From positions 2,480,001-2,544,000 of the forward strand of contig OY763926.1 in the NCBI GenBank assembly GCA_963667715.1: a stretch of DNA of 64,000 nucleotides. Direction: 5' to 3'. Under the pieces are notes generated by a model. That model saw nothing but the letters and a program-made list of their open reading frames with translations, was not told where the DNA came from and made no database searches. This DNA is from JAFGDI01 sp963667715 (GTDB lineage Bacteria > Planctomycetota > Phycisphaerae > Sedimentisphaerales > SM23-30). A program made the translations under genes and the position numbers. This document shows positions 16,183 through 25,255 of this stretch, piece after piece (positions within the stretch are counted from its first letter, which is position 1; every line of letters starts with the position of its first letter).

Positions 16183-16211
16183 ATATTATCGTCTTAAAGC
16201 GGAACTGTCAA
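16183..16211 (-). promoter_or_regulatory. metG: metG promoter
   Basis: On the minus strand TTGACA (16211-16206), a 17-base spacer and TAATAT (16188-16183) give a near-consensus sigma-70 promoter. Predicted start of transcription is about 16176. It lies between the oxidoreductase stop and the leader peptide. Confidence 0.85.
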
Positions 16212-16254
16212 TAGTAAAAAATCTAAGTTTAACTATAGCAACTATCACAACAGG

Positions 16255-17847
16255 TTACACCATGGCTATTACTGCTTCGGCGGCTTTGACGCCATCAATG
16301 GCTGCTGACATTATACCGCCGGCATAGCCTGCACCTTCACCAGCGGGGAATAAGCCCTTTACCGTCGGGGACTGACCATACTCATCTCTCTCTATTCTGA
16401 CAGGTGATGAGCTTCTGCTCTCTAAAGCGGTCATAACCGCCTCCGGCATAGCAAAGCCTTTTATCTTATTATCTAATACAGATAATGATTCCTTTAGTGT
16501 TTCAGCGACAAAGGCGGGCAAACAGCTTCGCAGATCTGTAGGACATACCCCAGGGGTATAGGTAGGTTTAACACTTCCAGTCTCTACTGAGGCTCTGCCA
16601 GCGAGGAAATCGCCCACCATCTGCACCGGAGCGAAATAATTGCTGCCACCTTCTACAAATGCCCGCTCTTCCCATTTTCGCTGAAAAGCTATTCCAGCCA
16701 ACGGATGATCACTACCAAACTCGTCAGGACCAACCCCCACCAATAACGCACTATTTGCATTTTTGCCATTTCTGGCATAGACACTCATTCCATTAGTTAC
16801 CAGCCTGCCCGGCTCCGAGGCAGATGCGATAACCTTACCACCCGGGCACATACAGAAACTGTAAGCCGTCCGATCATTTTTGCAATGATTAACGACTTTA
16901 TATTCAGCTGGGCCAAGTATTTTATCGCCACCAAATTTACCATATTGAGCTTTATCGATAAGACCTTGCGGATGCTCAATTCTAACTCCGATCGAGAAAT
17001 TCTTCGCTGCCATTGGAATATTCAGCTCGTATAACATTTCAAATGTATCGCGAGCACTATGACCAAGAGCCAATACTACATGATCGGTACGAATATATTC
17101 ATTGTCATTTACTATAGCATTAACAACTACACCATCTACAATATCAAGGCCGGTAAGAGTAGTATTGAACCTTACCTCACCACCTAAGGAGATTATCGTA
17201 TTACGAATATTCCTCACCATAGTAATGAGATTATCAGTTCCAATATGGGGCTTACCCTGATACATAATCTCTTCCGGGGCACCTGCTGCAACAAACTCCC
17301 TTAGTACCAGCCGTGATCGATTGAACTTATCCTTCACCTGAGTCGTTAACTTTCCATCAGAAAAAGTTCCAGCACCACCCTCACCAAACTGGACATTACT
17401 CTGCGGGTTGAGCTGGCCATCATTCCAAAATGCATTTACATCAGATACCCGCTCTTCAACACATTTGCCACGCTCAATTATGATCGGCCTTAAACCAGCT
17501 CTGGCCAAAACCAGACCAGCCAACAGTCCGCATGGCCCGCTGCCAACTACTACCGGTCGACTATCCGGAGTGCCTGCAACTGCCGGAAATGCATACTCCA
17601 GGGACGGTGCCCGAAGAATACGATGATTCTTGCCAGCTTTTTCCAGCACCATATCCTCATTCATTACATTTACATCAACAGTATAAACAGCTTTTATGCT
17701 GTTTTTATGTCTGGCATCTATACCTCTACGGATCTTGACGATATCTATAATCATATCATCATTCACCGCCAATTCGCGGCATACAGCTTTCCTGAGCTCT
17801 GGTTCGGTATGGTCAAAACGCAAGGTTAATTCATTTATTCTTATCAT
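16255..17847 (-). CDS. FAD-dependent dehydrogenase, COG2509 family
   Basis: The 530-residue protein has an N-terminal domain of about 90 residues, then a dinucleotide-binding fold with VVVGSGPCGLLAGLVLARAG at about 98-117 and IIIERG. The stretch that follows (N-P-Q-S-N-V-Q-F-G-E-G-G-A-G-T-F-S-D-G-K-L) is the hallmark of the COG2509 uncharacterised FAD-dependent dehydrogenases. The C-terminus has the second FAD-binding motif LFPAGEGAGYAGG. The physiological substrate of the family is not known. It lies just upstream of the metG promoter on the same strand. Between it and metG there is only the attenuator, so read-through transcripts would also be cut there. No strong ribosome site precedes the chosen start. 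Confidence 0.85.
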   Translation of the reverse strand: MIRINELTLRFDHTEPELRKAVCRELAVNDDMIIDIVKIRRGIDARHKNSIKAVYTVDVNVMNEDMVLEKAGKNHRILRAPSLEYAFPAVAGTPDSRPVVVGSGPCGLLAGLVLARAGLRPIIIERGKCVEERVSDVNAFWNDGQLNPQSNVQFGEGGAGTFSDGKLTTQVKDKFNRSRLVLREFVAAGAPEEIMYQGKPHIGTDNLITMVRNIRNTIISLGGEVRFNTTLTGLDIVDGVVVNAIVNDNEYIRTDHVVLALGHSARDTFEMLYELNIPMAAKNFSIGVRIEHPQGLIDKAQYGKFGGDKILGPAEYKVVNHCKNDRTAYSFCMCPGGKVIASASEPGRLVTNGMSVYARNGKNANSALLVGVGPDEFGSDHPLAGIAFQRKWEERAFVEGGSNYFAPVQMVGDFLAGRASVETGSVKPTYTPGVCPTDLRSCLPAFVAETLKESLSVLDNKIKGFAMPEAVMTALESRSSSPVRIERDEYGQSPTVKGLFPAGEGAGYAGGIMSAAIDGVKAAEAVIAMV

Positions 17848-17882
17848 AGCCTGACATTATATCCACCTGCTACTATTTATTA

Positions 17883-18264
17883 AAGCATATATTCCTGCCC
17901 AGCCCGGCCCGGTACCAAGAGTAATATCGATGCCAAGTTCTTCGGCTTTACGAACCGCACCAATAAATAGCTCCTGCCACTTCTTGCTCATAAACTATAC
18001 CGTGCCACGCGACACTCCGACATTGCATTTTAAATACACAAGATTCCCAAGGCCAGCTTTTTCCATCGCTTACAGATCCGCTGTCATCTCATCGCCGCTG
18101 ATATTGCCGTCCATAAAATACCAATACACGCCGGGCCTGGCACTATCAGGAGGCTGAAGAAAGTCTTCTAGTAACTCCCCTCCCATACTTATAGAGCCAA
18201 AAAGTAAACCAGTAATTATAGTGATCACACAATATATACGCAAATCCATGCCAAACCTTTTCAT
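17883..18264 (-). pseudogene. Decayed GH106-like glycoside hydrolase, N-terminal remnant
   Basis: The frame starts MKRFGMDLRIYC with a signal-peptide-like stretch, then FLQPPDSARPGVYWYFMDGN and ISGDEMTADL. This is the typical opening of GH106-type alpha-L-rhamnosidase-like enzymes. In the same frame, after a TAA at about 18062, come AMEKAGLGNLVYL, a TAG at about 17996, FMSKKWQELFIGAVRKAEEL and GIDITLGTGPGWAG, which continue the family pattern. Homology then stops at about 17883 beside the oxidoreductase start. Two in-frame stops and a missing catalytic region make this a dead gene fragment of about 120 residues. The GH106 label is from memory of the motif order. Confidence 0.75.
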
Positions 18265-18579
18265 CAAATATGATATATAAAATGAATAATACATCGAACA
18301 TTATATTACCATAAACTCGTTAATTCCAACCATTTCGACGTATAAATAAACCAAATTGTGATATAATTTCAGGAATTCAATAACGTGCGTATTTACCTAC
18401 AGATACAATCATTAACCTGATGGAAAACATATAAAATCATCACAAACCAGCAACTGCAATACCCTAATATTCACTAGTTTTATGATGTTATTCATAATTC
18501 ATGGATTTTTGCAATTCCCACGACTATAATAAATTGCATATAAACAACATAACATAAACAGTTTAATTGAAAGGCATAT
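18265..18579. other. AT-rich gap without a recognised feature
   Basis: This stretch lies between the glycoside hydrolase remnant and the Dabb gene. I see no credible frame, RNA or repeat. The Dabb gene promoter should be in its right half. Confidence 0.4.
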
Positions 18580-18885
18580 ATGCTTATACATAATGTATAT
18601 TTTACTTTGATTGACAATAGTGAAGAAAAAATTCAGATATTACTTAATGATGCTGACAAGTTCCTGAGAAATGCTCCTGGCCTTACTCACTTTGCCATAG
18701 GAAGACGCGGTCAAGAGTTTACCCGTGATGTTAGTGATCAGGAATTTGACGTCTGCTTAAATGTTGTATTCACAGATAAGCAAGCTCACGACACATACCA
18801 GGTTTCTGATAATCATATAGAATTCGTAACAAGAAATAAGCCGAATTTTAAGAAACTCAGAGTTTGTGACGCATATACTTTATAG
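18580..18885 (+). CDS. Dabb-family (stress-responsive A/B barrel) protein
   Basis: The 101-residue product matches the dimeric alpha/beta barrel family: LIHNVYFTLID at the start, a central L-x-H-F-A-I-G-R, then D-V-C-L-N-V-V-F and a late H-x-x-Y-Q-V-S-D-N-H-x-x-F-V. AAAGG precedes the ATG by 6 bases. Family members are small ferredoxin-like-fold dimers of varied or unknown function. It lies 76 bases upstream of gnd in the same direction, so co-transcription is possible. Confidence 0.88.
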   Translation: MLIHNVYFTLIDNSEEKIQILLNDADKFLRNAPGLTHFAIGRRGQEFTRDVSDQEFDVCLNVVFTDKQAHDTYQVSDNHIEFVTRNKPNFKKLRVCDAYTL

Positions 18886-18961
18886 AGATATTCAAAAACT
18901 GTTTCAAAAGCGAATATAATGCTATTCTTACACTAGCATATTACAATGGAGATAAATAATA

Positions 18962-20371
18962 ATGCAAAATGATATTGCACTGATCGGTCTGGCGGTCATG
19001 GGCGAAAATCTGATATTAAATCTTGATAGTAAAGGATTTAAGGTAGCCTGCTACAATAGAACTACTCAAAAGGTTGATGATTTTGTTAATGGACGTGCCA
19101 AAGCCACCAATATTAGCGGCTTTCACGATATTGGCCAGATGTGCAGTTCATTAAAGACTCCCCGTAAGGTTATGACCATGGTCAAAGCAGGTCCGGCAGT
19201 TGACGCTCTTATCGAGCAGATCATTCCGCACCTGGAACCAGGCGATATCATTATTGACGGCGGTAACAGCCACTATCCGGACACCCTGCGCAGGGTTGAA
19301 TATCTGGAAGGAAAGGGATTACTATTTCTTGGAACCGGTATTTCTGGCGGCGAAGAAGGTGCCCTTAACGGGCCAAGCATCATGCCTGGCGGCTCACCAG
19401 AAGCATGGCCACATGTAAAAGATATTTTCCAGACTATCGCTGCTAAAGATAAGGATAACAGCCCTTGCTGTGATTGGGTTGGCAAAGGCGGCGCAGGTCA
19501 CTTTGTTAAAATGGTGCATAATGGCATCGAATATGGCGATATGCAACTTATATGTGAAAGCTACGATATAATGAAGCGTATCCTCAAGTTGGATAACTCA
19601 CAACTTGCCGAGATATTCACAAAATGGAACACCCGTGAGCTGGATTCGTATTTAATTGAAATAACAGCAGATATCTTCTCCCATAAAGAGCCGGACGGCC
19701 AATATACGGTTGATCTTATAGCTGACATTGCCGGCCAGAAAGGTACTGGTCAATGGACCAGCCAGTCTGCCCTTGAAGCTGGCCAGCCACTTACTTTGGT
19801 ATCCGAGGCTGTTTTTGCGCGATGTCTCTCAAGTATGAAAGATCAGAGAGTTGCTGCGGCAAAGGTCTTGCCGGGACCTGACTCACCAGCTGTCACAGAC
19901 AAAGATGGGACTTTAGCTGATCTTGAAAAAGCTTTATATATGGCCAAGATCGTAAGCTATGCTCAAGGCTTCCAGTTAATGAGAGCTATCTCAAAGCAAT
20001 ATAGCTGGGATCTGAACTTTGGCAATATCGCCCTCATGTGGAACGGCGGCTGTATTATCCGATCAGTTTTTCTACAAAAGATCAAACAGGCCTTCGTAAA
20101 GAACCCTGGACTGGAAAACCTGCTGCTTGACGAGTTCTTCAAGCAGGAGGTTGCAGACGCTCAGCAATCTCTTAGAAATATAGTCGCTCTCGCGGCACAA
20201 GCTGGTATAGCTACCCCAGCTATTAGCGCCGCACTATCGTACTATGATGGGTATCGCACAGCAAATTTGCCAGCTAACCTGCTCCAAGCCCAGAGAGACT
20301 ATTTTGGTGCTCACACCTACGAAAGAATTGACAAGCCAAGAGGTGAGTTTTTCCATACTAACTGGTTTTAA
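18962..20371 (+). CDS. gnd: 6-phosphogluconate dehydrogenase, decarboxylating
   Basis: The enzyme oxidises 6-phosphogluconate to ribulose 5-phosphate with CO2 release in the pentose phosphate pathway. The 469-residue length is that of the long NADP-type family. The N-terminal motif IGLAVMGENLILN is present, as are GTGISGGEEGALNGPSIMPG and the catalytic K-x-x-H-N-G-I-E-Y (GHFVKMVHNGIEYGDMQ). GQKGTGQWT and the C-terminal YFGAHTYERID complete the family pattern. GGAG precedes the start. A strong terminator follows. Confidence 0.97.
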   Translation: MQNDIALIGLAVMGENLILNLDSKGFKVACYNRTTQKVDDFVNGRAKATNISGFHDIGQMCSSLKTPRKVMTMVKAGPAVDALIEQIIPHLEPGDIIIDGGNSHYPDTLRRVEYLEGKGLLFLGTGISGGEEGALNGPSIMPGGSPEAWPHVKDIFQTIAAKDKDNSPCCDWVGKGGAGHFVKMVHNGIEYGDMQLICESYDIMKRILKLDNSQLAEIFTKWNTRELDSYLIEITADIFSHKEPDGQYTVDLIADIAGQKGTGQWTSQSALEAGQPLTLVSEAVFARCLSSMKDQRVAAAKVLPGPDSPAVTDKDGTLADLEKALYMAKIVSYAQGFQLMRAISKQYSWDLNFGNIALMWNGGCIIRSVFLQKIKQAFVKNPGLENLLLDEFFKQEVADAQQSLRNIVALAAQAGIATPAISAALSYYDGYRTANLPANLLQAQRDYFGAHTYERIDKPRGEFFHTNWF

Positions 20372-20431
20372 TTGACCTTAAATAACAATTAATAGTTCAT
20401 AACTCTGAATAAAGAATATAAAAATCATTCC

Positions 20432-20466
20432 AACCGCTTACCCTTATTGGCAAGCGGTTTTTTTTC
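20432..20466 (+). terminator. gnd terminator
   Basis: AACCGCTT (20432-20439) pairs with AAGCGGTT (20452-20459), followed by a T run to 20466. Confidence 0.9.
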
Positions 20467-20529
20467 TACCTCCCCACTCCGTATAGAGTTATATACACAT
20501 ATAAATATCTAATATTTTATTTTTTTGAT

Positions 20530-20618
20530 GTTAAGAAAGTTTCTATTTGGGATTCTTATATTAGAGGCTGGCGGTACAAGTTTCTACCTTGTATGTGTTT
20601 CAACCCCAGCTTTCTAAC
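20530..20618 (+). promoter_or_regulatory. Candidate structured leader RNA element
   Basis: Three nested helices can form: GTTA(A)GAAA (20530-20538) with TTTCTAAC (20611-20618), GCTGG (20567-20571) with CCAGC (20606-20610), and TACAAG (20575-20580) with CTTGTA (20588-20593). The fold would be a coaxial stem with a large left-side internal loop. It lies 134 bases before the LamG gene start. The GTTTCTACC in the apical loop recalls purine riboswitches, but the rest does not match. It may be a cis-regulatory RNA or a chance fold. Confidence 0.35.
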
Positions 20619-20752
20619 ATAACTGGTTATTCATTGCTATATAAATAATTGATATTTAACGACCTATAAAAAGAGTTAAGTCATTTTTCGAATAGGTCTG
20701 AATACAGGCTTTCGCCAAAATAATTAACAATAGAGTTAGGAGGACGGATTTT

Positions 20753-22945
20753 ATGAAGAAGTGTTTAAGTTTGTTGCTACTTTCATGTCTGGCAGTATCA
20801 GCTAATGGAGCAACTAAGGGTACTAACCTGTTCAGTGACAGCTATGACAGGACTAATAATGTCGATGTAGACATAGACTCAACTGGTATGAGCGGGCTGC
20901 TCTTACCAGCTATTTATGAAGAAGCCTTTGAAGGGTCAGGTTCTGCAACCTCAATTCAAGTCCTCGACAACCAGTTAAATATTGCAGTTGGTGCTGGTAT
21001 GAGCTCGTTCTTTATAGACCATAACTTAATTGATAGCGAAATACTTGCGTCAGATGGTTTCAGCGTCTCACTAGATGTTGTTTCAATCACTGCTGCAGAT
21101 GACCAGGGTAACCGTTTTGGCGGGTTTGGCGTCGGCTGTACACGTGACGAAGCACTAGCAGCTAATGATACAGCCCAACCAAATCCACTAAGACCAAATA
21201 CCGGGCTATCTGGTGCTAATGCCGGTGTTGCAGACTTTTACGTAGACCTCGCTCTAGATAACAATGTACATATCTGGAAAAATGGCTTACTTGTAAATGC
21301 TGTAAATGTTGGCGTTAACAGCGGTAATATCAGAGCAGATTTTCTGGTTGACGATTTCAATGCAGGAACGACAGTTATCGCTGCTGTTTATTTTAACGAT
21401 GAACTCATTGATAGCCAAACCTTTACATGGGATAATACAGACATCAATTACGTAGCACTTAGCGGTAGAACAGCAGGTGCTGGTGTATTTGTAGACAATC
21501 TCGAAATCACCACTGCTTTTAATGATAAAGCAAATACCCCTTCTCCAATCGACGGCGACACACTCGTAACAGCAGCTGGACTTAATCTCAGCTGGAATAT
21601 AGGAAAAGGATCTGACGGCACTGCAAACCCTGATATTACTGGTCACTATCTTTATATAGCAGAAGATGAACCTAACTTCATTGATATTTCACCTGTACTT
21701 GTTAGTGATATAACAAACCCGATAACAACATCAGCGTATACTTTTGTGAACGACAAAAAGTATTACTGGCGAGTAGATGAAAGCCTTGGCAATTCAGGCC
21801 CAACAGACCCGAATCTTATTGCTGGTGATGTATGGTCTTTTGACACATTTACCTACCCAGTCGTGACTGTAGAACCTACCACAGCAATAGCATCTGATGG
21901 TGTTGCTCAGCTTACTTGTACTTTCAGCAGTATGACTGAGCCTGCGGTAATCTGGTATATCGAAAATGGTGATAACGATATCGTTATTGACCTGTCAGGT
22001 GAAAATACTGAAGTTACTTCTCCGCTAGATACAATTTCATATCAGTCGGTATTAACTGTACATAATATCGCTTTAGCAGATGAAGCTCAACTATATTGCA
22101 AAATATCAAATTCAGCTGGCACTACTGACTCTGCTCTTGCAGATCTTAGAGTAGAACGTCTCGTTGGCTACTGGAAACTCGACGAGATAACAGGTGGCGA
22201 TATCAACCTGTCACTTGTCGACTCTTCTGTATCAACAAATGATCTACAGCCAGCATTTACTACAGAAACCACTACTTATTCGTTCACAACCGGCGTTGAC
22301 GGTACAACAAACGGAGCATTGGTCTTTGACGGCGTATTTGCACTTGGCACACTAAGCGAAGATGGTCTAATGAGCGACATCCCTGTCGCTGACGAAACAT
22401 TTACTATCGCAGCATGGATAAAGCCAACTGCATCTGATAACCGTGGTATAGTTGGCTGGGGTAATTACCCAACTCCAATGCAGGTTAATGGATTCAGAGT
22501 TACCGGCGACAGCACACTAAACAACTTCTGGTGGTCATCTGACCTAGACGGGCAAACACCAATAAGTATGCTGGATGATAGCTGGCATTTGGCGGCTGTC
22601 ACCTACGATGGTACAACTAGAACTATATACTTCGATGGTATACAGATTGTAAGCGATGAGCCAGAAACTCATGCTGTTCCATCTAGTATAAACTTCTATC
22701 TTGGCAAGAATAATCCTACCGTTGTTCAGTCTTTTGCAGGTGCGATGGACGAAGTGAAAGTATATAACTATTCACTAACTAACACAGAAATAGCTGAGCT
22801 ATACGTTGACGTAATGGGCGGTTCACTTTGTATAGAACCTGTTCAGTACGACATGAATAATGACTGCATACTTGACGTCTATGACCTGGCAATGTTTGCA
22901 GGTAAATGGCTAGATTGTGGCATTTATTCGACATGCATTGAATAA
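20753..22945 (+). CDS. Secreted LamG-domain protein with dockerin-like tail
   Basis: The 730-residue product starts with a signal peptide (MKKCLSLLLLSCLAVSANG). A beta-rich domain (about 25-250) is followed by a sugar-binding/FN3-like segment (about 255-360), an Ig-like domain (about 370-475, with CTFSSMTEPAVIWYIENG and LYCKISNSAG) and a LamG/concanavalin-like domain (about 480-690, with FTIAAWIKP and GAMDEVKVYNYSLT). The last 30 residues hold a dockerin-like tail (D-M-N-N-D-C ... GKWLDCG). AGGAGG precedes the start. The minus-strand gene at 25256 has the same domain order, so the two are paralogues. It probably binds or displays glycans outside the cell; no catalytic residues are evident. 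Confidence 0.85.
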   Translation: MKKCLSLLLLSCLAVSANGATKGTNLFSDSYDRTNNVDVDIDSTGMSGLLLPAIYEEAFEGSGSATSIQVLDNQLNIAVGAGMSSFFIDHNLIDSEILASDGFSVSLDVVSITAADDQGNRFGGFGVGCTRDEALAANDTAQPNPLRPNTGLSGANAGVADFYVDLALDNNVHIWKNGLLVNAVNVGVNSGNIRADFLVDDFNAGTTVIAAVYFNDELIDSQTFTWDNTDINYVALSGRTAGAGVFVDNLEITTAFNDKANTPSPIDGDTLVTAAGLNLSWNIGKGSDGTANPDITGHYLYIAEDEPNFIDISPVLVSDITNPITTSAYTFVNDKKYYWRVDESLGNSGPTDPNLIAGDVWSFDTFTYPVVTVEPTTAIASDGVAQLTCTFSSMTEPAVIWYIENGDNDIVIDLSGENTEVTSPLDTISYQSVLTVHNIALADEAQLYCKISNSAGTTDSALADLRVERLVGYWKLDEITGGDINLSLVDSSVSTNDLQPAFTTETTTYSFTTGVDGTTNGALVFDGVFALGTLSEDGLMSDIPVADETFTIAAWIKPTASDNRGIVGWGNYPTPMQVNGFRVTGDSTLNNFWWSSDLDGQTPISMLDDSWHLAAVTYDGTTRTIYFDGIQIVSDEPETHAVPSSINFYLGKNNPTVVQSFAGAMDEVKVYNYSLTNTEIAELYVDVMGGSLCIEPVQYDMNNDCILDVYDLAMFAGKWLDCGIYSTCIE

Positions 22946-22967
22946 TTAACATTCATTCCATATCTCT

Positions 22968-23007
22968 AAAGGTTATCCAGTTTTTATAGACTGGATAACC
23001 TTTTTTT
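22968..23007 (+). terminator. Terminator after LamG gene
   Basis: A perfect 14-bp stem (22968-22981 with 22990-23003) is followed by a run of T. Confidence 0.9.
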
Positions 23008-23223
23008 ATAACTATTGCCCCACCAAAATATCTTTCCTCATCATCTGTAATCTGCATTCTTTCTCCAAAGATATACAATAATGCAGTATCACTACCTTCA
23101 ACAGAATCACTGCTAATACTATTTTGCTTGACATCCTATCCATGTGCCGTTATTGTTTTCTGCTTGTATTTGGGTTTTCAATTTATTTTTTTGCAACTCT
23201 TTATAGGGATTAAAGGAGAATTT

Positions 23224-25155
23224 ATGCACCAACGTATTACACACACATTAACTATCACACTAATCGCAGTATTTAGCACAGTTGCAGCAGCTGTTCCAAT
23301 ATCGGCAGTAAAGGGAGCATGGAAAAATGACATTGCATTAAGCGAAGACAAAAATATGAGCCGTATTCTGATAACTATACCAGAAGAAGAACCGGGTAAA
23401 GTTGGAGTAGATCTACTACGCTATGATTTAAGCACTGTACTAAGCGGTAAAATTGACGACCAGGAATTCCCTGTTGCACTATATAAGGTATCACCAGCTG
23501 AATTTATCACGTGTACACTAGATCTTACAATAAATGCAAAACTACACATGAACATAGTCACTGAACATAGATTTATAAATAAGACTACGATCAAAGATTA
23601 CTACTTTACACTAATGAACAAACCAGACCTTGTAGTCGGCCTAAAGTCAATACCATATAATAATCTTGGACATGAAAAACAATATTGGACATCATTTACC
23701 GTGTTAAATTACGGCGCAGCAATCACTAAGGCAATGGTACCTAATGTTAGTAATTTACGTGCTGCTATTGTTAATAAGACCAGGGATGGAGAATCTGTAA
23801 CTCATAGCGGCTATTTTTCACTTAGTGATATAGCTACTTTAGGAACTGGTGAATACTATCACCATGATTTTGCTATCGGTACAGGTATGAACTGGTCACC
23901 GGGAGAATACAGCTATCAAGTTAAGGTTGATTCACTAGAAGTATTAAACGAAGAAAATGAAGGCAATAACCTTTCGCAAGTACGTGAAGTTAGAATCTTG
24001 CCCGAATATGATATTATGGGTAAAATCTATCATAGCGACGAACTTTTAGACATTACTGATCTTAGTAGTTATGTTATGGTACGAGATATTACAGCTGGCA
24101 TATGGCTATCAGGAAATGACCTGGATTTTAACTTTTATCCAGAGATCAATGGCGGTGCTTATACGATCAACGGCATACCAGAAGAGCACGAATGTTATAT
24201 CAATGCATATTTCTACCAGCCGGACACTAATAGAAACCTACCAGGAAATTACATCACCGGATATCAAGAGCGTTTTACCTTGTCTGATATGACATATAGC
24301 CAAAAAAGAAGCACCCATATCTATGTATACAAAACAATGCACATGACCAGTCCCAGCGATAATTCAGTTTCGTTCGGAATGACAACTGATCCTTTGCCTG
24401 TACATCAGCATGGCGTATTATTCGAGTGGGATAACGACTGTGAGTATTATGACAATATCATTTTAAGTATTAAAAAATATCGTGACAGTGACCACCCAGA
24501 CGGTGCTGGTTATATCGAGACGGTGGTAAATGAATCATTAACAGAGCCATATTATGTTGCTTTGCTAGATAATACTGATGAACATGAGTTCTACATGCTC
24601 AATTGTAATGCGTATGACAGCTCTGGAAAGAAATCGGGAATGCACACCTCTGTATTTGATAATGGTTTTGGTGCTGTATATAATTTTAAAGTTGAGAGCC
24701 AGAGTTACGATGATCTGCGCAGGCCGAAACTGGAAGTATTAGATAAAGAATATGACGTAATCAATGATAAGTACAATGTGACCTTTAGCTTAGCAAACCA
24801 CCGACAGTTCCCTGATGAACTCTTTAGCAATGCACCTGATCTACCTGCATGCGGGCTAAATACCAATTCGTCAAGAAGTTGGGTATATTTTAAGGACGTG
24901 GATAATAGTCAAAACAGATCATATTGCAATATTAGCTCCGCATCGAAGCTAGAAATATTTAGCATTACATACACAGGCAATATTCCAGAAAGTGTTTATC
25001 TGTTAATTGACGATAGGCGGTATGACAATCAGTATATTTCACTGCCGGTTGATGTAGCAGAACCGTGTCCCTCTGCCGATCTAAATGGTGATTGCAGAGT
25101 TGACCTGGCTGACTTTTCCAAAATGGCCAGCCAATGGCTAATGGAAATGGAATAA
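23224..25155 (+). CDS. Secreted CARDB-like protein with dockerin-like tail
   Basis: I chose the ATG at 23224 because AAAGGAG lies 6 bases before it; a longer frame from TTG at 23128 has no such site. The 643-residue product has a signal peptide (MHQRITHTLTITLIAVFSTV). The region at about 145-265 (PDLVVGLKSIPYN, then FTVLNYGAAIT and VDSLEVLNEENEGNN) resembles a CARDB adhesion domain. A dockerin-like tail (A-D-L-N-G-D-C-R-V-D-L-A-D-F ... SQWL) ends it. No enzyme motif is visible. The run of three dockerin-tailed proteins between 20.7 and 27.4 kb suggests an extracellular assembly or substrate-binding locus. Confidence 0.8.
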   Translation: MHQRITHTLTITLIAVFSTVAAAVPISAVKGAWKNDIALSEDKNMSRILITIPEEEPGKVGVDLLRYDLSTVLSGKIDDQEFPVALYKVSPAEFITCTLDLTINAKLHMNIVTEHRFINKTTIKDYYFTLMNKPDLVVGLKSIPYNNLGHEKQYWTSFTVLNYGAAITKAMVPNVSNLRAAIVNKTRDGESVTHSGYFSLSDIATLGTGEYYHHDFAIGTGMNWSPGEYSYQVKVDSLEVLNEENEGNNLSQVREVRILPEYDIMGKIYHSDELLDITDLSSYVMVRDITAGIWLSGNDLDFNFYPEINGGAYTINGIPEEHECYINAYFYQPDTNRNLPGNYITGYQERFTLSDMTYSQKRSTHIYVYKTMHMTSPSDNSVSFGMTTDPLPVHQHGVLFEWDNDCEYYDNIILSIKKYRDSDHPDGAGYIETVVNESLTEPYYVALLDNTDEHEFYMLNCNAYDSSGKKSGMHTSVFDNGFGAVYNFKVESQSYDDLRRPKLEVLDKEYDVINDKYNVTFSLANHRQFPDELFSNAPDLPACGLNTNSSRSWVYFKDVDNSQNRSYCNISSASKLEIFSITYTGNIPESVYLLIDDRRYDNQYISLPVDVAEPCPSADLNGDCRVDLADFSKMASQWLMEME

Positions 25156-25186
25156 TAAATCACATACACCAAGATTTTAACATAAA

Positions 25187-25226
25187 AAAAGCAGGCGGTA
25201 AACCAGATTGGCTACCGCCTGCTTTT
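25187..25226. terminator. Bidirectional terminator between convergent genes
   Basis: A 14-bp perfect stem (25187-25200 with 25213-25226) has T-rich ends on both strands. It can serve the plus-strand gene ending at 25155 and the minus-strand gene ending at 25256. Confidence 0.92.
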
Positions 25227-25255
25227 ATATTAACAAGAGCATCATATTATCCTGA

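Noticed and set aside
15916..16250. T-box or SAM riboswitch controlling metG
   Set aside because: No T-box sequence of the AGGGTGGNACCGCG type or specifier stem is present (AGGTCGCGGAACC is only loosely similar), and no SAM-box core was seen. A translated Met-rich frame explains the layout better.
17930..18157. Short frames on the plus strand near 18 kb
   Set aside because: They are opposite the glycoside hydrolase remnant and show no protein-like pattern.
20530..20618. Purine riboswitch
   Set aside because: Only GTTTCTACC matches. The second loop and the junction bases of the purine family are absent.
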